The notes: generated by a model not told the origin, from the letters alone. A stretch of DNA of 64,000 nt from Micromonospora_E sp048060115 (GCF_048060115.1 NZ_JBHMIM010000003.1:62001-126000); one strand, 5' to 3'; positions 48,075 through 57,490 are shown, counted from the first letter of the stretch. A program made the numbers and translations.

Positions 48075-49232
48075 TCACGGTCGGTGGGGACCGGCGGGGC
48101 GCGGGCCGGCGGGGCGGGCGCGGTCCCGGCGCTCGCCGCGCGGGCGACGACGGCGGGCGGTCCGGGTGTCGGTACGCGTGCCGCCGCTGGCGGGCTCCTC
48201 GCCCGGCTTGGGCCAGGGGCCGAGCGCTGCTGGCGGGATGCCCCGGATCAGCACGTCGTCCATCAACTGGGCCATCGTGTAGCCGGGTTCGGCGTCGAGG
48301 GCGCGGTCCAGGGCGACCCTGGCGAGCGCGCCGTTGCCGTTGCGCCAGGCGGCGAAGGCGAGCAGGCTGGCCGGCCCGGCCGCCAACTCCGGCTCGGCCC
48401 GCCGCGCGACGTCCTGCCAGAAGGTGACCTGCCACGGCTCGTCGGTGATCCGTTCCCAGGCGTGGTCGCGCACCGTGAGGTCGGTCAGCAGCAGGGTGAG
48501 CCAGGCGATGTCGTCGTCGGTCGGGGCGATGCCGCGCCGTTGCCGGTCGAGCAGCATCCGGACGGTCTTCTCGCCGGCGCGGCGCAGGGTACGCGCGCCG
48601 AGCAGGTCGCTCGGCGGGGCTTCGCCCAGCAGCGCGGACCGACGGGCGCGGGCCCGCTCGGTCGCGGCCCGCAGCGCCGAACGGGCCGGGCCGGTGATCG
48701 GCTCGACCTGCCGCTGCAGGGTGGCCCGGTCGGGCAGGGCGACCTGGCCGGCGACGGTGGCGGCGACGGCCAGCGGGCTGACGCCCGGTGCGATGTGGTG
48801 GCCTTCGGGCGGGCAACAGGCGAGGTCCTCACAGAAGAAGGACCAGTAACGGTCGCCGGTCACCCGTAACGCGTCGAGCAGTGGGATGCCGTACTGGCGC
48901 AGCGAGGTGGTGGTCGCGTCGAGCGCCGGGTCGACGGCGGCGGCCGGTCCGTAGCCGAGCAGGACGGCGGCGTCCACCCGTTGCCGTTCGACGATCGCCA
49001 TCAGCTGGGCGGTGGCCGTCGCCCGGATCTGCTCGGAAGCCGTGCCGTCGAGCAGGTCGGCTCGGGCGGCGAAGACGACGGTCGCGTCGCGCAGCCCGAC
49101 CACCACGACGCTGTCGGCGGGATGGAAGCCGATCAGGTACGGCACGGCGGCGATCAGGTCGGCCGGCTCGCGGACGGTCAGTGCGCCAGCCGAGGAGGTG
49201 GGATCGGAAGAGGTGGGATCGATCGGTGTCAT
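48075..49232 (-). CDS. DUF4192 family protein
   Basis: A 385-residue actinobacterial protein of unknown function. Family features: LTVREPADLIAAVPYLIGFHP opening (split at 20), DSVVVVGLRD, LLDALRVTGDRYWSFFC and GPASLLAFAAWRNGNGALAR near the C-terminus. No membrane segments. A DPTSSDPTSS repeat opens the protein. The C-terminal 30 residues are Arg/Pro-rich. Two DnaA boxes lie upstream of the start. No Shine-Dalgarno or clear -10 before the ATG. Confidence 0.85.
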   Translation of the reverse strand: MTPIDPTSSDPTSSAGALTVREPADLIAAVPYLIGFHPADSVVVVGLRDATVVFAARADLLDGTASEQIRATATAQLMAIVERQRVDAAVLLGYGPAAAVDPALDATTTSLRQYGIPLLDALRVTGDRYWSFFCEDLACCPPEGHHIAPGVSPLAVAATVAGQVALPDRATLQRQVEPITGPARSALRAATERARARRSALLGEAPPSDLLGARTLRRAGEKTVRMLLDRQRRGIAPTDDDIAWLTLLLTDLTVRDHAWERITDEPWQVTFWQDVARRAEPELAAGPASLLAFAAWRNGNGALARVALDRALDAEPGYTMAQLMDDVLIRGIPPAALGPWPKPGEEPASGGTRTDTRTARRRRPRGERRDRARPAGPRPAGPHRP

Positions 49233-49285
49233 GAAGAAAAGGGTTCGTCATCCGCCCCCGCCCGGCGCGACGACCACAGCGGACC

Positions 49286-49333
49286 TGTGGACAACGATGG
49301 ACCCAGATTGGACGACATGCCGAGTTATCCACA
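49286..49333. promoter_or_regulatory. Pair of DnaA boxes in opposite orientation
   Basis: TGTGGACAA at 49286 is the reverse complement of the actinobacterial DnaA box TTGTCCACA; TTATCCACA at 49325 is the E. coli consensus. The boxes are 30 bases apart, in the intergenic region between DUF4192 and the fructosamine kinase. Two exact 9-mers so close are notable, but DnaA binding is unproven. Confidence 0.5.
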
Positions 49334-49441
49334 GGCACGCAGAGTATTGATCCAGGTGGGGGCGTTTCTCCGTATCGAGGGTAGGGATCGGGATCGGTGG
49401 GTCCGGCGAGGTCCCGGCGCGGCACGGGCTACCGTGCGGCC

Positions 49442-50335
49442 ATGGATCTGGCGTACCTGCGGGCCCACCCGGAGCACCTGCCGACGTTCCTCACCCATCA
49501 GCGGATCCGGGAGACGCCGGTGGCCGGCGGCAGCATCTGTACGGCGAGTCGACTCACCCTCGACGACGGCAACTCGGTGTTCACCAAGTCCTGGCCGGAG
49601 GCCGCCGGCTCGCCGGCCCCGGAGGGTTTCTTCACCACCGAGGCTGCCGGGCTGCGGTGGTTGGGCGCGGCCGGCGGGGTACCGGTTCCCGAGGTGATCG
49701 TCGCGCTGCCGCAGCTGCTGGCCCTGGAGTGGGTCGAGCCTGGTGAGCCGGACGCCGAAGCCGCCGAGCGCTTCGGCCGCGAGCTGGCGGTCACCCACCG
49801 GGCCGGGGCGCGGCGGTTCGGGGCGGACTGGCCCGGCTTCATCGGCGCCCTGCCGCAGGACAACACCCCGGCCGCGGAGGGGTCGTGGTCGGCATGGTTC
49901 GCGCAGCGCCGGCTGCTGCCGTACCTGCGGCTGTCGGTCGACAACGGCGCGCTCGCTGCGGCGGACGTCGCCCTGGTCGAGCAGTTGATCAACAAGATCG
50001 ACGGGTACGGCGGGGACGAACCGCCGGCCCGGGTGCACGGTGACCTGTGGCCCGGCAACCTGCTGTGGGCGGCGGACGGCCGCTGCCGGCTGGTGGACCC
50101 GGCGGCGCACGGCGGGCATCGGGAGACCGACCTGGCGCAGTTGTCGCTCTTCGGCGGGGTGCCGCACCTGGACCGGATCCTGTCCGGCTACCAGCAGCAG
50201 TGGCCACTGGCGGACGGCTGGGCGGCCCGGGTGCCGGTGCATCAGCTGCAGTTGTTGCTGGTGCACACCGCGCTGTTCGGGGCGGCGTACCGGTCGGCGG
50301 TGGCCGCTGCGGCCCGCACCGCGCTGCGCTGCTGA
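49442..50335 (+). CDS. Fructosamine kinase-family protein
   Basis: A 297-residue kinase with the protein-kinase-like fold of fructosamine/ketosamine 3-kinases, which phosphorylate sugar-amine adducts for deglycation. Motifs: VFTKSWPEA (ATP Lys), TEAAGLRWL (Glu), the catalytic loop ARVHGDLWPGNLLW and LVDPAAHGGHRETDLAQLS. ATG follows TACCGT by six bases. Whether it acts on protein-bound or free fructosamines is not known. Confidence 0.88.
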   Translation: MDLAYLRAHPEHLPTFLTHQRIRETPVAGGSICTASRLTLDDGNSVFTKSWPEAAGSPAPEGFFTTEAAGLRWLGAAGGVPVPEVIVALPQLLALEWVEPGEPDAEAAERFGRELAVTHRAGARRFGADWPGFIGALPQDNTPAAEGSWSAWFAQRRLLPYLRLSVDNGALAAADVALVEQLINKIDGYGGDEPPARVHGDLWPGNLLWAADGRCRLVDPAAHGGHRETDLAQLSLFGGVPHLDRILSGYQQQWPLADGWAARVPVHQLQLLLVHTALFGAAYRSAVAAAARTALRC

Positions 50336-50383
50336 CCTACGCGCCGAAACCCGCCCGTCGGACCGGCGCGCTACCGTCGGCGC

Positions 50384-51415
50384 ATGGACTCGAGCGTACG
50401 GCCCGACGACGGCCGGCTCATCGACCGGTACGGACGGGTCGCCACCGATCTGCGGGTGTCCCTGACCGATCGCTGCAACCTGCGCTGTTCCTACTGCATG
50501 CCGCCGGAGGGTCTGCCCTGGCTGCCCAGCCCGGACATCCTGACCGACGACGAGGTGATCCGGCTGATCCGGGTCGCGGTGCGGCTGCTCGGGGTACGCG
50601 AGGTGCGGTTCACCGGCGGTGAGCCGCTGCTGCGGCCGGGTCTGACCCGGATCGTCGCCGCCGCGGCGGCGCTGCGGCCCCGGCCGGTGCTGTCGCTGAC
50701 CACCAACGGGATCGGTCTGGACCGGCTGGCCCCTGGGCTGCGCTCGGCGGGCCTGGACCGGGTCAACGTGTCCTTGGACACGCTCGACGGGGAGCGGTTC
50801 GCCCGGTTGGCGCACCGCCGGCGGCTGCCGGACGTCCTCGCCGGGCTGGCTGGCGCGGCGGCGGCCGGGCTGACCCCGGTGAAGATCAACGCGGTGCTGC
50901 TGCGCGGCGTCAACGACGACGAGGCCCCGGCACTGCTGCGGTTCGCCCTCGCCGCCGGCTACGAGTTGCGCTTCATCGAGCAGATGCCCCTGGACGCGCA
51001 GCAGTCCTGGGACCGCGCGCAGATGGTCACCGCCGCCGAGATTCTGGCCGCGCTGCGGGCCGAATTCGACCTGCTGCCGGATCCGGTCGAGCGGGGTGCC
51101 GCACCGGCCGAGACCTGGCTGGTCGGGGGTGTCACCGGAGTGCAGGGCCCGGCGCGGGTCGGCGTGATCGGCACGATCACCCGGCCGTTCTGCGGCGACT
51201 GCGACCGGGCCCGGCTCACCGCCGACGGTCAGGTGCGGGACTGTCTGTTCGCCCGGCACGAGTCGGACCTGCGCGGCGCGCTGCGCTCCGGTGCCGACGA
51301 CGACGAGTTGGCGCGCCGGTGGCGGGTGGCGATGTGGGGCAAGCGGGCCGGGCACGGCATCGACGACCCGTCGTTTCTGCAGCCGACCCGGCCGATGTCC
51401 GCGATCGGCGGTTGA
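50384..51415 (+). CDS. moaA: GTP 3',8-cyclase
   Basis: Radical SAM enzyme that with MoaC turns GTP into cyclic pyranopterin monophosphate, the first step of molybdopterin synthesis. The 343 residues have the N-terminal CNLRCSYC cluster motif (C31, C35, C38), FTGGEPLLRPG (SAM contact), VSLDTLDGERF and the C-terminal second cluster motif FCGDCDRARLTADGQVRDCLF (split at 20), and end in the essential double glycine AIGG. ATG follows TACCGT by six bases. The next gene, moaD, is two bases away. No moaC gene in this window. Confidence 0.96.
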   Translation: MDSSVRPDDGRLIDRYGRVATDLRVSLTDRCNLRCSYCMPPEGLPWLPSPDILTDDEVIRLIRVAVRLLGVREVRFTGGEPLLRPGLTRIVAAAAALRPRPVLSLTTNGIGLDRLAPGLRSAGLDRVNVSLDTLDGERFARLAHRRRLPDVLAGLAGAAAAGLTPVKINAVLLRGVNDDEAPALLRFALAAGYELRFIEQMPLDAQQSWDRAQMVTAAEILAALRAEFDLLPDPVERGAAPAETWLVGGVTGVQGPARVGVIGTITRPFCGDCDRARLTADGQVRDCLFARHESDLRGALRSGADDDELARRWRVAMWGKRAGHGIDDPSFLQPTRPMSAIGG

Positions 51416-51417
51416 CC

Positions 51418-51675
51418 ATGGCAGCAGGGCCGTCGGTGACGGTGCGCTACTTCGCCGGGGCGCGGGCGGCGGCCGGCCGCGCCGAGGAGTCCGCCCCCGC
51501 CGGCCTGGACCGGGCCGGCTTCGTAGCCGAGTTGACCAGCCGGCACGGCGACCAGCTGGGTCGGGTGCTGTCGGCGGCGAGTTTCCTCGTCGACGGCACG
51601 GTCTGGCATGATCGTCACGCACCGTTGCCGGCCGGTGTCACGGTCGACGTGCTGCCACCGTTCGCCGGCGGCTGA
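51418..51675 (+). CDS. moaD: Molybdopterin synthase small subunit (MoaD)
   Basis: A ubiquitin-like 85-residue protein with VRYFAGARAAAG, then LVDGTVWHD and the end VDVLPPFAGG. The terminal Gly-Gly is where the thiocarboxylate forms. Starts two bases after the moaA stop and is certainly cotranscribed. MoaE, its partner, is at 63.3 kb. Confidence 0.93.
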   Translation: MAAGPSVTVRYFAGARAAAGRAEESAPAGLDRAGFVAELTSRHGDQLGRVLSAASFLVDGTVWHDRHAPLPAGVTVDVLPPFAGG

Positions 51676-51690
51676 GAAGGAGCCGCGCCT

Positions 51691-52956
51691 GTGCTCGCCG
51701 TACTCGGGTTCGTCGCAACGCTGACGCTGGTCACCGGCCTCATCCACTTCTACCTGTGGCGGCGGTTGGTCCGCGACACCACCCGGCCGGGACGGTCCAG
51801 ACGAGCCGGCAGCCTGCTGGCCCTCGGGCTGGCGGTCCTGGTGCCGACGACCATGGTGAGCACCCGCTCGGCCGGGATGTCCTGGCTGGCCTGGCCGGGC
51901 TACGTCTGGCTGGCGGTGATGTTCTACCTGCTGGTCGTCCTGGTCGTGCTGGAAGTGCCGATGCTGGTGGTCCGGCTCGTCGGGCGCACGCGCGGCCGGC
52001 AGGTCGGCACGCTGGACTCGGTGCCGGTGACCGCCCCGGCCGCCGCGGCGGCCGGACCACCGCCGACCGAACTGCCCGGCGGCCGCCCGGCCGACGACGT
52101 CGTGCCCGACCCCAGCAGGCGGCTGCTGCTCGCCCGGGGCGTCGCGGTCTTCGCCGGGCTGACCGCCGCTGGCGTCACCGGCTACGGGGTGCGCACCGCG
52201 CTCGGCCCACCCCGGCTGGACCGGGTACGGATCCCGCTCGCCCGGCTGCCCCGCGCGATGGACGGCCTGCGGATCGCCACCGTCTCCGACATCCATATCG
52301 GGCCACTGACCGGGCCGGCGCACACCGCCCGGATCGTGGAGCTGATCAACAGTTTGGACGCCGACCTGGTCGCCGTGGTCGGCGACCTGGTCGACGGCAC
52401 CGTCACTGAGCTCGGCAGCAGCGCCGCCCCGCTGGCCGACCTGCGCTCCCGCTACGGCAGTTTCTTCGTCACCGGCAACCACGAGTACTACTCCGGTGTC
52501 GAGGAGTGGGTCGCCGAGGTGAACCGGCTCGGCCTGCAGGTACTGGTCAACGAACGTCGGGAGATCGTCACCTCGGGCGGCGTACTCGACCTGGCCGGGG
52601 TGAACGACGCGACCGGGGAAACCGCCGGGGTCTCCGGGCCACTGGCCGGCCCGGACTACGACCGGGCACTCGGTGACCGGGATCCGGGCCGCCCGGTGGT
52701 GCTGCTGGCCCATCAGCCGGTGCAGGCCCAGGAGGCCGCCCGCTACGGGGTCGACCTGCAGCTCTCCGGGCACACCCACGGTGGTCAGCTCGTGCCGTTC
52801 AACCTGTTGGTGGGGCTGGTGCAGCCGGTGGTCTCCGGCCTCGGCTCCGTCGACGGCACCCAGGTGTACGTGACCAACGGTGCCGGCTTCTGGGGGCCGC
52901 CGGTGCGCGTCGGCGCGCCGCCGCAGGTCTCCCTGGTGGAGCTGCGGGCCGGCTGA
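51691..52956 (+). CDS. Membrane-anchored metallophosphoesterase
   Basis: A 421-residue protein with three or four N-terminal hydrophobic segments (about 1-22, 42-60, 70-95 and 147-166), then a calcineurin-like phosphoesterase domain. Motifs: TVSDIHIGP (metal 1), VGDLVDG, VTGNHEYYSG, LAHQP and SGHTHGGQ: all metal ligands are present. It resembles YaeI/YkuE-type enzymes, some of which act on UDP-sugars or lipid A precursors. AAGGAG lies eight bases before the GTG. It follows moaD by 15 bases but a joint function is not obvious. Confidence 0.86.
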   Translation: MLAVLGFVATLTLVTGLIHFYLWRRLVRDTTRPGRSRRAGSLLALGLAVLVPTTMVSTRSAGMSWLAWPGYVWLAVMFYLLVVLVVLEVPMLVVRLVGRTRGRQVGTLDSVPVTAPAAAAAGPPPTELPGGRPADDVVPDPSRRLLLARGVAVFAGLTAAGVTGYGVRTALGPPRLDRVRIPLARLPRAMDGLRIATVSDIHIGPLTGPAHTARIVELINSLDADLVAVVGDLVDGTVTELGSSAAPLADLRSRYGSFFVTGNHEYYSGVEEWVAEVNRLGLQVLVNERREIVTSGGVLDLAGVNDATGETAGVSGPLAGPDYDRALGDRDPGRPVVLLAHQPVQAQEAARYGVDLQLSGHTHGGQLVPFNLLVGLVQPVVSGLGSVDGTQVYVTNGAGFWGPPVRVGAPPQVSLVELRAG

Positions 52957-53049
52957 CCGAGTACCGAGCCGGGCGAGTGAGAGTCACGTCTCGTGTGTTT
53001 CCGAGCGTGGCGACACGCCGAACGGCCTGCCGTCGTGGCAGGATGCGGC

Positions 53050-56000
53050 GTGCCCCCGTACCGCGCCGTGCCCTCCCCCGGCTCCACGGGTCCCGGATCC
53101 TTCGTCGCCGACCTGCACATCCATTCCCGGTATTCGCGTGCCTGCAGTCGCGACCTGAACATGTCGAACCTGGCCTGGTGGGCCCGGCGCAAGGGCGTCA
53201 GCCTGCTCGGCACCGGTGACTTCACCCACCCGGCCTGGTTCGACCACCTGCGTGAGTCGCTGCGCCCGGCCGAGCCGGGGCTGTACCGGCTCAGCCCCGA
53301 GGCCGAGCGGGACGTGGCCAGACGGCTGCCGCCCCGACTGGCCAGCGAGGCCGAGTCGAACCCGGTGCGGTACATGTTGAGCGTCGAGATCTCGACGATC
53401 TACAAACGGGACGACCGCACCCGGAAGGTGCACCATCTGATCTATCTGCCCGACCTGAACGCGGTTGCCCGCTTCAACACCGCGCTGGGGCGGATCGGCA
53501 ACCTCGGCTCGGACGGGCGGCCGATCCTCGGCCTGGACTCCCGCGATCTGCTGGAGATCACCCTGGCGGCGAGCCCGGATGGTTATCTGGTGCCGGCGCA
53601 CATCTGGACGCCGTGGTTCTCCGCGTTGGGCTCCAAGTCCGGCTTCGACGCGATCGCCGACTGCTACGCGGACCTGGCCGAGCACATCTTCGCGGTGGAG
53701 ACCGGGCTCTCCTCGGATCCCGCGATGAACTGGCGGGTGTCCCACCTGGACAAATATCAGTTGGTGTCGAACTCCGACGCCCACTCGCCGCCGGCGCTGG
53801 CCCGGGAGGCCACCGTGCTGGACAGCGCGCTCGACTACTACGCGGTACGCGAGGCGCTGCGCACCGGAGACGGGCTGGTCGGCACGATCGAATTCTTCCC
53901 CGAGGAGGGCAAGTACCACGCCGACGGGCACCGCAACTGCGGCGTCAACTGGGCACCGGAGCAGACCCGACAGACCGGCGGCAACTGCCCCGAGTGCGGC
54001 AAACCGCTGACCATCGGCGTACTGAGCCGGGTCGCCGACCTCGCCGACCGGGCCGACGGGCACCGGCCGGCGAACGCCAAGCAGGTCACCCACCTGGTGG
54101 CACTGCCGGAGATCGTCGGCGAGATCAACCGGGTCGGTGCCCGGTCCAAGACCGTCGAAGGCCAGGTCGTCAACCTGGTCGCCACGCTCGGCTCGGAGCT
54201 GGACATCCTGACCAAGGTCCCGGTCGACGACATCCGCCGGGTCGGCGGCGAGCTGCTCGGCGAGGCGATCGAGCGGCTGCGCCGCGGCGACGTCCGCCGG
54301 GTGCCGGGCTACGACGGCGAGTACGGGGTTATCACGATGTTCGCACCCGAGGAGTTGGCCGGCGGGGCCGGCAGCCAGCCGGAGGCGCTGTTCGACGTAC
54401 CGGCGCAGCGACCGGCCGGCGAGCCGACAGCCGCGGGCGGACCGGCCCCGGCCGCGGCCCGGCGCGGCACCCGAGCCGCCAGCGCGGGACGACCGGTGCG
54501 GACCGGCCGGGCGAGCGCGGCGCCGGCCGCGCCCCCCATTCCGCCGCCGCCGGCGCCGTCGCCACACGAGCCGTTCGAGCCGATGCTGGCCGGGATGGAG
54601 GAGGTCGGCACCGGGCTGTTGGACCGCCTCGACGCGATGCAACGGGTCGCCGCGTCGGCACCCGGCGGGCCGCTGCTGATCGTGGCCGGCCCGGGCACCG
54701 GCAAGACCCGCACGCTGACCCACCGGATCGCCTACCTCTGTGCCGAGCTCAACGTCTACCCCGAGCGCTGCCTGGCGATCACCTTCACCCGCCGGGCCGC
54801 CGAGGAGCTGCGGCACCGCCTCGACGGGCTGCTCGGGCCGGTGGCCGAGGACATCACCGTCGCCACGTTCCACTCGCTGGGCCTGACCATTCTGCGGGAG
54901 AACCCGAAGGCGGCCGGGCTGGCGAAGGGCTTCCGGATCGCCGACGACACCGAACGGGCCCAGGCCCGCGCCGAGGCCGGCGAGGACGACGCCGCGTACG
55001 CCAAGCTGCTGCGCGCCGCCGACCTGGTCGACCTCGACGAGTTGGTCACCCTGCCGCTGCGGTTGCTGCGCGACGACCCCAAGTTGGTACGGCGGTACCG
55101 GGACCGCTGGCGGTGGATCTTCGTCGACGAGTACCAGGACGTCGACGCGGATCAGTACGAGTTGCTGCGGCAACTCAGCCCGGCGGACGGCAACCTGTGT
55201 GCGATCGGCGACCCCGACCAGGCGATCTACTCGTTCCGTGGTGCGGACGTGGGCTACTTCCTGCGCTTCTCCGAGGACTTCGTCGACGCCCGGCTGGTGC
55301 GGCTGGCCCGCAACTACCGGTCGGCGGCACCGATCCTGGCAGCCGCGGTGCAGGCCATCGCCCCCAGCTCGCTGGTCCGTGGCCGACGGCTGGAGCCGGC
55401 CCGACTGGATCCGCAGGCACCGCTGATCGGCCGGTATCCGGCCGGCACCGCCGCCGAGGAGGCGGCGTTCGTGGTGCGCACGGTCGACGAACTGGTCGGC
55501 GGGGTGTCGCACCGTTCGTTGGACTCAGGGCGGATCGACGGGCAGTCGTCGACGGTGTCGTTCTCCGACATCGCGGTGCTGTACCGCACCGACGCGCAGT
55601 CCGGGGCGATCGTGGAGGCGCTGACCCGCGCCGGGGTTCCGGTGCAGAAGCGGTCCCACAACCGGCTGCGGGACCGGCCGGGGGTGACGGCGATCGCCCG
55701 GGAGTTGCGGCACACCGACGCGGCGGCGGAGCCCTCGCTCGCCGCCCGGGTCCGGCTCGCCGGCCAGGTCCTGGCCGACCGGCTGACCACGCCGACGCTC
55801 GACTCGGCCGCCGGCCCGCACCTGGTCCCGGCGGACATCTGGTCGGCGGTGGAACTACTCGGCCCACTGGCCCGGCGCTGCGGCGACGACCTGCCGATGC
55901 TGCTGTCGCTGTTGGACACCGGCGCCGAGGTGGACGCCATGGACCCCCGGGCCGAGGCGGTCACCCTGCTCACCCTGCACGCCGCCAAGGGCCTGGAGTT

Positions 56001-56289
56001 CCCGGTGGTTTTCCTGGTCGGCTGTGAGGACGGGCTGCTCCCGTTGCGCTTTCCGGGCACGACCCCCAGCGAGGACGAGGTGGCCGAGGAGCGCCGGCTG
56101 TTCTTCGTCGGGCTCACCCGGGCTCAGGACCGGCTGTACGTGTCACACGCCGGCCGGCGGGTCCGGCACGGTCAGGAACGGCCGATGCGGCCGACGCCGT
56201 TCCTCGACGCGATCGATGCCGGCCTGTTCGACCGGCTGGGCGAAGAAGGTCCGCGTCGTCCGAAGGATCGCCAACTGCGGCTACTGTGA
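53050..56289 (+). CDS. Endonuclease Q (PHP) domain fused to a UvrD-type DNA helicase
   Basis: 1079 residues (GTG 53050). Part 1, to about 54360, is a PHP-type EndoQ: FVADLHIHSRYSR, GTGDFTHPAW, VHHLIY, PAHIWTPWF, ETGLSSDP, SNSDAHSP, TIEFFPEEGKYHADGHRNCG and CPECGKPLTIGVLSRV, the zinc segment. Family members cut DNA 5' of uracil, hypoxanthine and abasic sites. An Ala/Pro-rich linker (54360-54590) precedes SF1A UvrD motifs: GPGTGKTRTL, FTRRAAEEL, FVDEYQDVD, GDPDQAIYSFRG, ARNYRSA, TLHAAKGLEF and VGLTRAQDRL. The helicase is shorter than a full UvrD. GTG 52993 is an alternative start. Function (removing deaminated bases and unwinding the nick) is inferred from domains. Confidence 0.88.
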   Translation: MPPYRAVPSPGSTGPGSFVADLHIHSRYSRACSRDLNMSNLAWWARRKGVSLLGTGDFTHPAWFDHLRESLRPAEPGLYRLSPEAERDVARRLPPRLASEAESNPVRYMLSVEISTIYKRDDRTRKVHHLIYLPDLNAVARFNTALGRIGNLGSDGRPILGLDSRDLLEITLAASPDGYLVPAHIWTPWFSALGSKSGFDAIADCYADLAEHIFAVETGLSSDPAMNWRVSHLDKYQLVSNSDAHSPPALAREATVLDSALDYYAVREALRTGDGLVGTIEFFPEEGKYHADGHRNCGVNWAPEQTRQTGGNCPECGKPLTIGVLSRVADLADRADGHRPANAKQVTHLVALPEIVGEINRVGARSKTVEGQVVNLVATLGSELDILTKVPVDDIRRVGGELLGEAIERLRRGDVRRVPGYDGEYGVITMFAPEELAGGAGSQPEALFDVPAQRPAGEPTAAGGPAPAAARRGTRAASAGRPVRTGRASAAPAAPPIPPPPAPSPHEPFEPMLAGMEEVGTGLLDRLDAMQRVAASAPGGPLLIVAGPGTGKTRTLTHRIAYLCAELNVYPERCLAITFTRRAAEELRHRLDGLLGPVAEDITVATFHSLGLTILRENPKAAGLAKGFRIADDTERAQARAEAGEDDAAYAKLLRAADLVDLDELVTLPLRLLRDDPKLVRRYRDRWRWIFVDEYQDVDADQYELLRQLSPADGNLCAIGDPDQAIYSFRGADVGYFLRFSEDFVDARLVRLARNYRSAAPILAAAVQAIAPSSLVRGRRLEPARLDPQAPLIGRYPAGTAAEEAAFVVRTVDELVGGVSHRSLDSGRIDGQSSTVSFSDIAVLYRTDAQSGAIVEALTRAGVPVQKRSHNRLRDRPGVTAIARELRHTDAAAEPSLAARVRLAGQVLADRLTTPTLDSAAGPHLVPADIWSAVELLGPLARRCGDDLPMLLSLLDTGAEVDAMDPRAEAVTLLTLHAAKGLEFPVVFLVGCEDGLLPLRFPGTTPSEDEVAEERRLFFVGLTRAQDRLYVSHAGRRVRHGQERPMRPTPFLDAIDAGLFDRLGEEGPRRPKDRQLRLL

Positions 56290-56458
56290 CCATCGACGAC
56301 TGTCGCTTGGCCGACAGGCGCTGGCCACACATTCATACGAGTGACCCTTGGCTCGAGTCTGACTACCATGAGTCAGCGGCCCCGGATGCTCTTCCGCGGC
56401 ACGGTCTTCGGCGACGTCGACATCCGGGGACACATCCTCGGGATCCGCGACGGCCGGG

Positions 56459-57490
56459 CTACCCCCTTCGTCCGCTGAACCGGGGCCGGTTCAGCCGGGG
56501 TCGTTCGGTGGTGACCACCAACGCCACCCCGACGACGATCACCAGACCGCCGAGCAGCACCCGGGGAGTGATCGGCTCGGCGACGAACAGCGCGCCGAGG
56601 GCGACCGCGACCGCCGGGTTGACGTACGCGTAGGTGGCCACCAACGAGATCGGCGCGTTCTGCAGCAACCACACGTACGCGGTGAAGGCGATCAACGACC
56701 CGGCCACCAGGAGGTAGACCAACGCCGCCCACGATCTCACCGAGACCTGAGCCACGTCGAAGCCGCGCAGCTCGCCCCGCAGCGCCCCGATCGCCAGCAG
56801 CGCGGCCGCGCCAGCGGCCATCTGGTAGACGGTGGCGACGAACGCGTCGGACGGCATGCTGATCCGGCTGGAGATGAACGAGCCGGTCGACCACGAGGTG
56901 GCGGCCGCCAGCACGAGCAACGCGCCGGAAAGTGGCGCGGCGGCGGCACCGGTCGGAGCGACCAGGACGACCAGCCCACCCAGGCCGACGAGCACCCCGG
57001 CGACGGTCGTCGGCCGTGGCCGGTCCCGCACAGCCAGCCGGAGCAGCACCACCAGCAGCGGGACGACCGCCACCAGCAACGCGGCGATGCCGGACGGCAC
57101 GGCGACCCCCGGCGGACCGGACTCGGCCAGCATCACCAGTCCGTTCCCACCGGCGAGCAGAAGGACCCCGACCAGCGCCGCCCCCACGAGTTGCCGGCCG
57201 GTGACCCGCAGCGCACGTCGACCGTGGCGTACCCGCAGAATCGCGGCGAGCAGCACCGCCGCCAGCCCGAACCGGGCCCCTGCCGACACCATCGGTGGCA
57301 TCGTCTCCACCACCACCCGGATCGCCAGGTAGGTGGATCCCCAGACGATGTAGACGATCAGCAGGGCTGACCAGACCATCGCCGGTCGGGTTGCCGACAC
57401 GCCCACGGAGTCGGCAACTGTCGACCCGGCAAGTCCGCCCGAATCGGGCGGAGCTCCGGGAGTTGGCGTACTTCGGGGAGGTGAGCTCAT
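56459..57490 (-). CDS. EamA/DMT-family transporter
   Basis: A 343-residue protein with ten transmembrane segments in two EamA repeats: WGSTYLAIRVVVETMPPM (first) and STGSFISSR...LVAGSLIAFTAYVWLLQNAP (second). Such proteins export metabolites or amino acids, but the cargo is not predictable. N-terminal 35 residues are Pro/Gly/Ser-rich and non-conserved. Upstream on its strand TAGCGT is nine bases before the ATG, so the start fits a short leader. Convergent with the EndoQ-helicase. Confidence 0.88.
   Translation of the reverse strand: MSSPPRSTPTPGAPPDSGGLAGSTVADSVGVSATRPAMVWSALLIVYIVWGSTYLAIRVVVETMPPMVSAGARFGLAAVLLAAILRVRHGRRALRVTGRQLVGAALVGVLLLAGGNGLVMLAESGPPGVAVPSGIAALLVAVVPLLVVLLRLAVRDRPRPTTVAGVLVGLGGLVVLVAPTGAAAAPLSGALLVLAAATSWSTGSFISSRISMPSDAFVATVYQMAAGAAALLAIGALRGELRGFDVAQVSVRSWAALVYLLVAGSLIAFTAYVWLLQNAPISLVATYAYVNPAVAVALGALFVAEPITPRVLLGGLVIVVGVALVVTTERPRLNRPRFSGRRG

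Noticed and set aside
47787..48869. Plus-strand open frame over the DUF397-DUF4192 gap
   Set aside because: Mostly antisense of DUF4192; the first part has no recognisable protein features.
53613..56027. Second long plus-strand frame within the EndoQ-UvrD gene
   Set aside because: Arg/Gly-rich with no domains; the other frame carries all EndoQ and helicase motifs.
56368..56478. A 36-codon frame (MSQRPRMLFRGTVFGDVDIR on) overlapping the end of the EamA gene
   Set aside because: It could be the first part of an amidohydrolase-like gene, but there is no ribosome site, no -10 box and no continuation; not reported as a gene.
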